A stretch of 64,000 bases of DNA from Virgibacillus salarius (GTDB taxonomy: Bacteria; Bacillota; Bacilli; Bacillales; Amphibacillaceae), in assembly GCF_039521925.1 (NCBI RefSeq), contig NZ_BAAACY010000053.1, positions 1 through 64,000 of the forward strand, given 5' to 3'. Below, in pieces: positions 8,387 through 16,553 of the stretch (positions within the stretch are counted from its first letter, which is position 1; each line of letters begins with the position of its first letter). The position numbers and the translations under genes are program-made. The notes under the pieces were generated by a model. It made no database searches, was not told where the DNA came from, and was given only the letters and a program-made list of their open reading frames with translations.

Positions 8387-8900
8387 TTAATATTAATAAC
8401 GATATAATAAATTTTGTAAACCATGCTATGTATTTTGCTCTCCATAAGAATGGGCAAGTATTGTCCCTCATAGTCTTGAAGTTACCACCACTATCTGTAT
8501 TTGGCATTTAATGAATGCTATATATGGCAGTATATTTTTTGAATAAAAAAGAGAGCCAAAATATGCAGAAGTGAATTAGAGCTTGCAAATTTTAGACTCA
8601 TTAATATTACTATTTATTGTGGATAGCACCCAATTGCACTACCTAATCTTTGCACGTTGTACTGTGCAATAACAATAAAACAAAAATAAGCGAAAGTTGA
8701 TAAACACATCCGCTTATTTCTATATCGTTATTTATGCATTGTTACAATAATCTCTATACTGTCCAAAAAAATCGTTTATATATTATTTTAGTATAAAATT
8801 AGAATAACTAATATGTCTCAGCCTGCTCGAATAGGTTATCGAAGACATTATAATATAGTATTGTTTACTAAAAAATTATCATTTACAAGGTTACATTCCT
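8387..8900. other. AT-rich non-coding stretch
   Basis: No intact frame. It is probably decayed sequence downstream of the IS1182 remnant. Two inverted repeats are visible: TTGCAC/GTGCAA at 8650-8669 and AAATAAGCG/CGCTTATTT at 8684-8719. The latter could terminate transcription from either side. Nothing else is recognisable. Confidence 0.4.
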
Positions 8901-9275
8901 TTATTTCTTTACATTAAAATTTTTCTCAAGATCATTAAATAATTTAAATACCATCACTCGTTCACCTGTACGAGAGCTTATATCAGTATGGAAACTTTTC
9001 ACTTCTTCTCCCGTAATAGTTAATATAATATCCTTAAGATCTTCTATACCTGATTCAACTAATTCCGAACGAGTTTTCTTTATAGTTAACATTCCCTCTT
9101 TTGTTTCACAAACGCTATATTCAGCTGGTGTTAAAATACCTTTTAGAATTACAATAATCATATCTCTTAATATATCTGTCTTAACTGATACAGACCCCCG
9201 CCCAAGAAAATCCTTTTCCCATTGAGTAATTGCCTTACTTATCTCAGATTCATAAGAACCCTTAGATATTTTCAT
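8901..9275 (-). CDS. mpsC: MpsC family protein (DUF2294)
   Basis: A 124-residue cytoplasmic protein of the DUF2294/MpsC family. The start shows the family pattern: EISKAITQWEKDFLGRGSVS, then KTDILRDMIIVILKG-LTPAE, and the end has HTDISSRTGERVMVF. MpsC is encoded with MpsA/MpsB in Staphylococcus, where the set supports inorganic-carbon supply and membrane potential. The biochemical role of the C protein is unknown. The ATG at 9275 is preceded by AGGAG. A TTG 21 nt further upstream overlaps that site and is unlikely. It is the last gene of the leftward dabB-dabA operon, separated from the rest by a decayed stretch. Confidence 0.85.
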   Translation of the reverse strand: MKISKGSYESEISKAITQWEKDFLGRGSVSVKTDILRDMIIVILKGILTPAEYSVCETKEGMLTIKKTRSELVESGIEDLKDIILTITGEEVKSFHTDISSRTGERVMVFKLFNDLEKNFNVKK

Positions 9276-9736
9276 ATATACTACATCTCCTATCAAACCA
9301 AAAAATTGGTTTATTCCATATGCTTTTTAAGTCTTTATGTCGCTTTTCATCCTTATAAAATAAAGTAGAGCGCCAGTCGTCAATCCTGAATTCGAAAGTC
9401 TAAGATGCATGCTATATTGACAAAATTGATTATTTTAGCATCCATTAATAACCCCTCATAACATAACCTTCATATACACCTTCAATATTTAATTCAATTT
9501 CACTGTTTATTGAGACTTCAATAATTTTAGATAATATGTTTTCGTCCATAATAGAGTGTATATGCAAAAAATTGAATGCTACCTAAATAGGTTTCCTCAA
9601 CTTCCTCATAAGATTTTAAATTATAAAATCAATTGCTTTTCTAATTATCTTTTTAATACATTCCATATTTGCACAATCAAACATACTTTATTTCTTCTTT
9701 TGTTGCAATTACAAAATCAGTTAAATTAGAGTCCAT
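9262..9736 (-). pseudogene. Decayed gene between the CA-like gene and mpsC
   Basis: On the minus strand an ATG at 9736, preceded by AAAGGA, begins MDSNLTDFVIATKEEIKYV and stops. Coding-like text then continues in other frames: ANMECIKKIIRKAIDFI, then KSYEEVEETYLGSIQFFA, then a stretch with MDENILSKIIEVSINSEIEL that stops at 9445. A last open piece (9262-9399, with RIDDWRSTLFYKDEKRHKD) overlaps the mpsC start by 14 nt. The pieces suggest one or two small genes broken by several frameshifts. B. subtilis has a small gene (ybcH) at the matching place of its ybc operon, so this could be its relic; that identity is inference. Confidence 0.5.
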
Positions 9737-9829
9737 TAATTTTTCCTTTCAGTAAATATGAAAACTAGTATAGAGCTAAATGATTTATTGCTCCTAGCTT
9801 CTAATTCTTAAGGAAATGACAAGTGATGA

Positions 9830-10348
9830 TCAGGTTAGGTTTGACACTGTTTTATTAGTAGGAACCTTCACAATTGAGAATTTTCCATCATAATTATTTA
9901 TTATTAAACCTCGAACTTTAAAATGTGACGGAACTAATGGATGATGACGAATGATATCAACACTTTTTTCGATATTGTCACTACCATTTTCTTTTCCATT
10001 TAGCCATTCATCGACCGTACCACCTGAAAATTCAGGCTTACTATTTTGAAAAAGATAATCTAATGTTTGTATTTTGTTTTTCGTTGATTCAAGTTGAGTT
10101 GATACATTAACTGTGGAAGTCCTCTTATCTTTTGTTCCTACTACAAAAATTTCCTCAACATTTTCCTGATAAATCGCAATGATAATAGACCTCATTATAT
10201 CTCCATAAGGATGCAAGATTACGGAGCCATAGCTTTGTATAGTTAGCATGTTTTCTGCTCGAATATTCGTTACTTCTTGTAAAATAGGCTCCAACCCGTT
10301 TTCCATGTCCGTTAAAAATAGTGCTTTTTTATTTTTATCTAAATTCAT
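9830..10348 (-). CDS. Beta-carbonic anhydrase homologue lacking zinc ligands (YbcF-like)
   Basis: A 172-residue protein with the beta-carbonic anhydrase layout: an early TxxxxxL segment, then GSVILHPYGDIMRSIIIAIY, then the EEIFVVG strand, and an HPLVPSHFKVRGLIIN ending close to the family's usual HPL-IP---V-GL-ID. The active site is absent. Where active enzymes have C-x-D-x-R this one reads T-D-M-E-N-G-L, and where they have G-H-x-D-C it reads G-T-K-D-K. The Cys, His and Cys zinc ligands and the Asp/Arg dyad are therefore all replaced. It follows dabA by 61 bp and is probably co-transcribed. A structural or regulatory role beside DabA is inferred. Start ATG at 10348 with AAGGAG 8 nt upstream. 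Confidence 0.8.
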   Translation of the reverse strand: MNLDKNKKALFLTDMENGLEPILQEVTNIRAENMLTIQSYGSVILHPYGDIMRSIIIAIYQENVEEIFVVGTKDKRTSTVNVSTQLESTKNKIQTLDYLFQNSKPEFSGGTVDEWLNGKENGSDNIEKSVDIIRHHPLVPSHFKVRGLIINNYDGKFSIVKVPTNKTVSNLT

Positions 10349-10409
10349 ATAGTACACTCCTTCTTTATGTTTATAAATTGTTATTTAAGTAGCAACTAGT
10401 TGATAGTAG

Positions 10410-13034
10410 TTACCAATTTACCCAGCGTCCATCTGGATCGACACTAGCAAGTCGAACCCATCCATTTTGAACTTTTTCTCGAAATACTGAATCATTATTT
10501 AATAGCCGTTTTACATATCCGCTAGGGGCTTGGATGACAATCAGCAAACGAAGAGGAGAATGATAAACCTCGTGATCTGATTGCATGACTGATTGCCAAG
10601 GTAGTCCAGCTAACAAGTCACTTGCATTCCCCTGCATAACACCAAGACCTGCTGTAACGGTTTGAGTTGCTTTATTTCCACTACCATAATAGTGAGGTGC
10701 GACCGTTGAAGCGTAATATTGAAGATTAATCCATTGGCTCACCGTTCCTGGTCCTGCAATGATGTTAGCTAGGAGATCACCACTTTCATCCTGATTCCAA
10801 TCATAATTATGAAGGAAGGCTCTACCTTCCAAGTCACAATCCTGAGTTAGTTCACGTTGGCCGATAATAAAAGCAGCATTACGAGCTAATCCCCATTCCG
10901 GACGTATCTCACTCCAATCTTCCGCAAATCGGTGTGCCTCAGCCTTAGGATTTTTAAGTTCCTTTTTAAAATTCGGTAATTGGGCTAGACGTTCTGCATT
11001 TGCATTACGGCTCACTTTCGGCATTATAGCTTCGATACGGTCAAATGCTTCCTGTGCAGCTTCGGAAAGTTCAGGAACATAAATCCAATGTAATTCATCC
11101 ACTGTTGTTTTATGCTCAGCGGCTACGAAAACGGTGTCCTCAGGAATTTCAATTCCTTCAGAAGAAAGTTCCTTTCTTACCTCTGGAAGGTTGCATAAAG
11201 TGGCTAAGGCCCTAGCGTTGAATCCACCTGCCGCTCCACCGCACGCACCACATTCAAGAGCTGCAGCATAAGGATTGTTGGTACTTTTACTACTATGTCC
11301 GCATATTACGATTAATGGTGAGAAATTCTTTGTTAACCCCATCATTTTCAAAGCTTGATGGGCATAATTCACTTTTTCTTCGTCAGAAAAACCAACAGGC
11401 ATCTCCGCTTCTAGATGATGAACATGATTAAGCGAGAGCGTTGTATTAGGTTTGCGTAACCAAGTCTCACGAAGGTTACGAATAAAACGATCTGCTCTTC
11501 TTGGTACAAAGCTACGTGATACCATTTGGAGACTAAGCCAAGGTCCACTTAGCTCAGGTAAAAGTAAGCTAGCAAGTACATTCTGTTTCATCGTTTTAAA
11601 TGTATAGCTTAAGGAAGTAACTGCCTGCTTACGTTGTTGATATAATTTGAGTTCATTTTCATCAGCAGTCTCTTTTATTTTATGTTGAGGCTTTAGTATA
11701 ACCGGCAAGGAAGAATGGCTATGATCGCTACCAAGTTCACTAGTTGCTATCGGTAATCCAAAGAAACCAGCAATTCCAATCGTTTCAAACGGACCTACTT
11801 TTTCAAGTTGACGACGAAAAGGTTCTGATCGTACATCAATGCAGAATGCAAATTGAGCTAGTGCAGATTTTTTGTCGATGATCTTCCGTTGTTTAGAGAT
11901 AATCTGCTGACTTAATCGATCTGTGTGTGTTTGTTCCCAAGCTTCTAACCAAAGTTTCCTGCGAAGCTTCTCATCAAAGCTGTAGGCAAATGATAAATAT
12001 TCGTTTTGTTCAGCGGCAGACATCTGTGACCATTCCTTGATTGTAAGGTCCCCCCAATGGATCCACGCTGCTATAAGGGGAGCAATCGAAACTTTTTTCT
12101 CAGGTCGTTGATTGGTCAACTGTAGATAAGGCTTTAATAGAGCCCACTCCATGGAAATTCGAACTGCTAAATATTCTGTTAGGAGTGAATGTTCATGGCT
12201 TGATTGTCGGGAGCGCCAGAGCATCATTCCTGCCCACCCAGGTAAGGAGAGCAAATGACCTTCAAGATAAGTCTGTATTTCTGAATTAGGGATTTCTAGC
12301 GCGAATAACGCTTTTTTTAAAGCCATATGTGCCTCTTTTGGCCAACCTTTTAAACTTTTACGTTGAATTTTATTAAGTGCCGGATCATATTGAATAAGAC
12401 GCTGCCACGCACGATAGAAACCTTCATCACGGTTTGGCATTGTCCAACCTGCCTGTGAGTCATCAAGGTATAATTTACACCACTTGATGACATGATGATC
12501 GAGAATATTGACTAACCTTTCACCATCTTCATTCGCTATATTCGAACTTATTGGTTGGATTAAAAAATTATCGATACGATCCGTATTCAGTCCACTAAAT
12601 TCATCTGCCAATTTCTCCAGTTTAAGTGATGATAAAAGGTTAGAAGGTAATGGATCTAATTTTAGTGCAGCATGACAAAATCGCTCTGCCACGTTCCGTG
12701 GGATATTATAGGAATGGGAATCAAGCCAATGCTGTAGACCCATTTTCACAAAAGCTTCATCAATCTCACCTTTACTCTTTGCCGAAAGGATCATAGAAGC
12801 ACTAGGGTAGATATCAATATCACGAGTTTTATTTAACCAACCTGCAACCTGTTCAAAAGATTGCTTTTCAAGTCCCGTCCACGGATTACGTGCTGCAAAT
12901 GCAGAAATTGGCCAAAGTGGTGCAATTACTTGACTAGCAGATTCTATTAAAACGTTAATATTACTTTCTTGATGATTAATATTTGTATCTTGCTTTTTTA
13001 CATTTTCTTTCGTTAATACAGATGTTCCGTTCAT
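10410..13034 (-). CDS. dabA: Inorganic-carbon transporter subunit DabA/MpsB (DUF2309)
   Basis: Large zinc-binding subunit (874 aa) of the energy-coupled CO2/bicarbonate uptake complex DabAB, also called MpsB. It is thought to hydrate CO2 at a carbonic-anhydrase-like site driven by ion flow through DabB. The predicted metal site is intact: C399-x-D401-x-R-S-E and H581 with C596 in an ECGACGGAAGG context (numbers from the alternative GTG start one codon upstream). AAGGAGG precedes GTG-ATG. The ATG at 13034 overlaps the dabB stop by one base, showing tight translational coupling. Downstream lie the anhydrase-like gene and mpsC, the same set as the B. subtilis ybc operon. Confidence 0.94.
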   Translation of the reverse strand: MNGTSVLTKENVKKQDTNINHQESNINVLIESASQVIAPLWPISAFAARNPWTGLEKQSFEQVAGWLNKTRDIDIYPSASMILSAKSKGEIDEAFVKMGLQHWLDSHSYNIPRNVAERFCHAALKLDPLPSNLLSSLKLEKLADEFSGLNTDRIDNFLIQPISSNIANEDGERLVNILDHHVIKWCKLYLDDSQAGWTMPNRDEGFYRAWQRLIQYDPALNKIQRKSLKGWPKEAHMALKKALFALEIPNSEIQTYLEGHLLSLPGWAGMMLWRSRQSSHEHSLLTEYLAVRISMEWALLKPYLQLTNQRPEKKVSIAPLIAAWIHWGDLTIKEWSQMSAAEQNEYLSFAYSFDEKLRRKLWLEAWEQTHTDRLSQQIISKQRKIIDKKSALAQFAFCIDVRSEPFRRQLEKVGPFETIGIAGFFGLPIATSELGSDHSHSSLPVILKPQHKIKETADENELKLYQQRKQAVTSLSYTFKTMKQNVLASLLLPELSGPWLSLQMVSRSFVPRRADRFIRNLRETWLRKPNTTLSLNHVHHLEAEMPVGFSDEEKVNYAHQALKMMGLTKNFSPLIVICGHSSKSTNNPYAAALECGACGGAAGGFNARALATLCNLPEVRKELSSEGIEIPEDTVFVAAEHKTTVDELHWIYVPELSEAAQEAFDRIEAIMPKVSRNANAERLAQLPNFKKELKNPKAEAHRFAEDWSEIRPEWGLARNAAFIIGQRELTQDCDLEGRAFLHNYDWNQDESGDLLANIIAGPGTVSQWINLQYYASTVAPHYYGSGNKATQTVTAGLGVMQGNASDLLAGLPWQSVMQSDHEVYHSPLRLLIVIQAPSGYVKRLLNNDSVFREKVQNGWVRLASVDPDGRWVNW

Positions 13035-14566
13035 CACCGATTACCTCCTTGAGATAAATATTGTTTAAGGTAGTTTGGATGACTTTCTACTAACTTTGGT
13101 TTTGCTTCACCTAATCGTACTAACCAAAGATAAAGTATTGCGAAGGAAACAGAAGAACGATTACGAGCAACCCATGTACCCATCGCAATACCAAATAATA
13201 AGAGACATACGACAATGATGACAACTGACATTGGAGGTTGAACACTTTGGAAAACGGTTGTGCGTAACCACTCATAGAAGAGATTATGAATGATAAAATA
13301 AACAATGGCTGCTCCTCCTAAAAATGATAAGCCAACAATTCGACCAATTCTCCCCTTTCCAAAAGCTACGAGCTGTGTCCAAGAAACGGACAATGACCAC
13401 CCTAAGATTAACGCACTAATCAATTGATACCCCTCTAAAGGAGCCATGAGCCAATAAGCAATCCCTATAACTAGGGCTAATGTCCGACCTGCCATGATCC
13501 ATAAATAGGATGACCTTTCATTAACGGGAGTCGATACTTCGAAACGACGTACTGCCGAACCAGCCTGTAAAAACAGCGTAGCTTTGAACAAACCATGTAA
13601 GATAAGATGAATAATGGCTGCTACATACGCACCTAACGCACATTGAATGAACATAAACCCCATTTGCCCGATCGTAGAGCCTACTAACTGACGTTTATAG
13701 TCAACCTGTACTAAACTAATTCCATATCCAATCAATACAGAAAAACTTGCAAGAATAAGTAAAATAATCGAAGCTATATCACCATTAAAAAGAGGAGAAA
13801 ATCGAGCTAGCATAATCCCACCTGCATTTACTAAACCTGCGTGCATAATCGCTGAAACAGGAGTTGGAGCAACAACAGACTCAATCAACCACCTTTGGAA
13901 AGGCCATTGGGCCGCAGGAATTATCACTGCTAATACAATCAATAAATTAACCCCTGTTCTCTCCCATGCTCCAAGTTGAGCTAAACTTTCATTTGTTAGA
14001 ATTAATGATAACTGCCATTGACCTGTGACTTGAAAAAGCCAAATTATCGCAAATAATAATGAAAACCAACTTAATATAAATAATCGACCAGAAACCTTGG
14101 CTGCTTCACTTGCTACTTTCCATGCACGGTTTAACCTTATAAGTAAAGTTAAACCGACGAGAGTCGCTCCCCAAGATATGACCATCAAACGGAGATCAGC
14201 ACTTAAACATGTAATTGAAGCAGCACCTGTAGTGAAAGTAAAAAGCGTAAAATACTTTCGATAAGAACGATCTCCCATTAAATAACGTACAGAAAAACGC
14301 TGAATGATCAATCCAATTGTAAGAACAAAGAAAACCATTAACCAAGCTAAGGAATCTAGGTACCAAAAACCATCGCCTCTATTCCCACTGTTATTAGTAA
14401 GAGCCAATAAGGAAACTAAAGATGGTAAAGCCACGATACCGATATGAATACGAACAAAACTTAATGGTATCCGTGGGTGTAAAAACAAAAGGCCACTAAG
14501 TCCAGAAATAACAAGCATAATAAAAAATAATGATAACAATGATGATGAACTCAAAGAACCTAACAC
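13034..14566 (-). CDS. dabB: Membrane subunit DabB/MpsA (NdhF-like proton/ion channel)
   Basis: A 510-residue polytopic membrane protein of the NuoL/MrpA/NdhF family (proton-conducting transporter domain), with about 13 hydrophobic segments. The characteristic central block PTPVSAIMHAGLVNAGGIML is present, followed by the Q-x-GFMF and HLILHGLFKATLFL helices that carry the conserved Lys/His. In DabAB/Mps complexes it passes cations to energise the DabA subunit. There are no other NADH dehydrogenase genes nearby and dabA follows immediately, so the Dab/Mps role is preferred over complex I. Start is GTG at 14566 with GGGAG about 9 nt upstream. Confidence 0.93.
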   Translation of the reverse strand: MLGSLSSSSLLSLFFIMLVISGLSGLLFLHPRIPLSFVRIHIGIVALPSLVSLLALTNNSGNRGDGFWYLDSLAWLMVFFVLTIGLIIQRFSVRYLMGDRSYRKYFTLFTFTTGAASITCLSADLRLMVISWGATLVGLTLLIRLNRAWKVASEAAKVSGRLFILSWFSLLFAIIWLFQVTGQWQLSLILTNESLAQLGAWERTGVNLLIVLAVIIPAAQWPFQRWLIESVVAPTPVSAIMHAGLVNAGGIMLARFSPLFNGDIASIILLILASFSVLIGYGISLVQVDYKRQLVGSTIGQMGFMFIQCALGAYVAAIIHLILHGLFKATLFLQAGSAVRRFEVSTPVNERSSYLWIMAGRTLALVIGIAYWLMAPLEGYQLISALILGWSLSVSWTQLVAFGKGRIGRIVGLSFLGGAAIVYFIIHNLFYEWLRTTVFQSVQPPMSVVIIVVCLLLFGIAMGTWVARNRSSVSFAILYLWLVRLGEAKPKLVESHPNYLKQYLSQGGNR

Positions 14567-15540
14567 AAAACATTCTCCCTTCTAAACGGCGTTAACACAT
14601 TAAAAATTACTTTTAGAAAAGGCCATATATCTTTCTAAAAAGTTATACATTTTATTTACTCCATTACGATTATTGAATAAATTTATACTTACTCAATAAA
14701 AAAACCGACAACTTCAAAACTTCAATGATGATTTAAAATCATTGAGTCTTGAAAATTGTCGGTTTTACTTCAACTAACTTCAACAAAGTTTTTTGAAGAA
14801 CTACCTTTTTATACGTCATATTACTTTATGTTTTAACTAAATTCTAAGAAAACATCGGTATAACTTTAATTTAGTCGCTGATTATGAAATAAATCGATTT
14901 ATGTTACTCTTTCCCTTTATATTAGGGTACTTTTTCATCCAGTCAATATTAAATATTAAAAGAATGCTAAAGGCCTAATTATTTAAATAGGCAAAAATAA
15001 ACATCTGCCGATTATTAAGTTAAGTATAAGATATGCCAAATTTTAAATATTGTCAACAAGAAAGTCGCCATAAACTATTTCAATGAAATTCAACTTAGTT
15101 GTTGGAACACGGAGAATGAAGTATCAATTTCTTCTCTTATAAACAACATATTTAACGTATTAGTTAATACATTCCTTTACAAACTCATCAAAAAAAGTTG
15201 TTTGTTGCACAGTATGTGTCTACTACGCAATATAAGAGTTACTCCCACAATACGGCTTGTTTATGGAAGACTGACCTTATTTGAAATCAACCCAATTTAT
15301 ATACCAACTATAATAACATTTTTGATTTCAAAAACTATGGCAAGGAGGTACATATCACTAGAGGGTGTAATCAAATAATAGATGGACTACTACATCTATA
15401 TTTCATCAGTCAGCCCGCAACACATGTAGTGAACTGCTCTTTTCTTTCCATCCCTTCATCCATGCCAGTAATTTATTTGATCCCAAAATAGGCTCTAATT
15501 TAGTTCATTATCCTGCATCATTTTGCAAAATAGATAAAAA
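14567..15540. other. Long non-coding stretch between dabB and rpsD
   Basis: About 970 bp of AT-rich sequence with no credible gene. It contains the dabB upstream region and a large hairpin at 14700-14765. The rest (14770-15540) has many stops in all frames and may be decayed sequence at the right edge of the accessory island. No terminal repeats or transposase blocks were recognised. Confidence 0.5.
14700..14765. terminator. Large hairpin upstream of dabB
   Basis: The outer arms AAACCGACAA and TTGTCGGTTT pair, and the inner arms CTTCAATGAT and ATCATTGAG extend the stem to about 28 bp with small bulges. A-tracts and T-tracts flank both sides, so it could work as a bidirectional terminator or as part of the dabB leader. 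Confidence 0.5.
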
Positions 15541-15542
15541 TA

Positions 15543-15588
15543 AAAAACCCTTTAAACGTTGATACAACAACATTACAAGGGCTTTTTG
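15543..15588 (-). terminator. rpsD terminator
   Basis: Arms AAAACCCTT and AAGGGCTTTTT about 25 bp beyond the rpsD stop codon form a GC-containing stem with T-rich exit on the minus strand. Confidence 0.7.
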
Positions 15589-15613
15589 TGCATTACTTTG
15601 CAATCTAAAAGGA

Positions 15614-16216
15614 TTAACGAGAGTAGAATTCAACAATAAGCGCTTCGTTAATTTCAGCTGGAAGTTCTTCGCGCTCTGCATAGCGAGTGAACGTACCCTC
15701 TAATTTATCAGCATCAAATGTTAAATATTCAGGGATGAAGTTATTTACTTCCACTGCTTCTTTAACAATATCAAGATTCTTAGATTTTTCACGTAGGCTG
15801 ATAACTTGACCTGGTTTTACCATGTATGATGGAATATCAACGCGACCACCGTCTACAGTAATATGACCATGATTTACAAGCTGACGTGCTTGTCTGCGTG
15901 TACGAGCAAGACCTAAACGATATACAAGGTTATCTAAACGAGAGTCAAGCAAAATCATGAAGTTTTCGCCGTGAATACCTTTCATTTTACCAGCTTTGTT
16001 AAACAACGTACGGAATTGACGTTCGTTCAATCCATACATAAAGCGAAGCTTTTGCTTCTCTTGTTGTTGTAAACCAAATTCTGAGATTTTCTTGCGTTGG
16101 TTAGGTCCATGTTGACCAGGAGCGTAAGGGCGTTTATCTAATTCCTTACCAGTTCCAGTTAATGAAATGCCAAGACGACGTGATTTTTTCCATACTGATC
16201 CAGTATAGCGAGCCAT
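15614..16216 (-). CDS. rpsD: 30S ribosomal protein S4
   Basis: Primary 16S rRNA-binding protein of the small subunit, 200 residues from the ATG at 16216, where MARYTGSVWKKSRR matches the family start and AAAGGAGG precedes it. The N-terminus lacks the four zinc Cys of the C+ type, so it is the zinc-free form. The S4 RNA-binding domain (RLDNLVYRLGLARTRRQARQ, about 92-111) and the EFYSR end are intact. In Bacillus S4 represses its own synthesis through the mRNA leader, and the long structured leader here fits that. It is separated from tyrS by the 10-kb accessory island. Confidence 0.97.
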   Translation of the reverse strand: MARYTGSVWKKSRRLGISLTGTGKELDKRPYAPGQHGPNQRKKISEFGLQQQEKQKLRFMYGLNERQFRTLFNKAGKMKGIHGENFMILLDSRLDNLVYRLGLARTRRQARQLVNHGHITVDGGRVDIPSYMVKPGQVISLREKSKNLDIVKEAVEVNNFIPEYLTFDADKLEGTFTRYAEREELPAEINEALIVEFYSR

Positions 16217-16400
16217 AAGACATTTCCTCCTTTTTATTTTATTTGCATAAAACAAAAAGCCGTGTTCCTAATCACCTGACCATGATGTTTTCATGTATCA
16301 TCGCTCCAGCAGCTAAGAGTTACGCGATACACCTCATTACAGAGGAACAACATGCATACAAGTGTTGGTTCACTAAGGCTACTTAATTATTTTACACAAA
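16217..16400 (-). promoter_or_regulatory. Probable S4 autoregulatory leader of rpsD
   Basis: The ~180-nt region between rpsD and its likely promoter is unusually GC-containing for an intergenic stretch and holds several complementary segments (TGTTGTTCCTCTG/..GGAACA, CATGATG/CATCATG). Firmicutes rpsD leaders fold into a pseudoknot bound by S4. I infer that function from position and from foldability seen by eye; no structure was computed. Confidence 0.45.
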
Positions 16401-16553
16401 GACTAGTATATAATTTTTAATGAATATAGTCAACCATAAATAAAATTTGGAAAAATTATCAACTTCATATAGGAAAAATGAACTATTTCATATATAATAA
16501 AACTATAAAATAGTTCATTAGACTCATTGATGATAATGAATGAGAGGTGATAA

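Noticed and set aside
13034..14566. dabB as a NADH dehydrogenase (complex I) subunit
   Set aside because: It is alone, directly coupled to a DUF2309 gene, with no other nuo genes, so the Dab/Mps role is much more likely.
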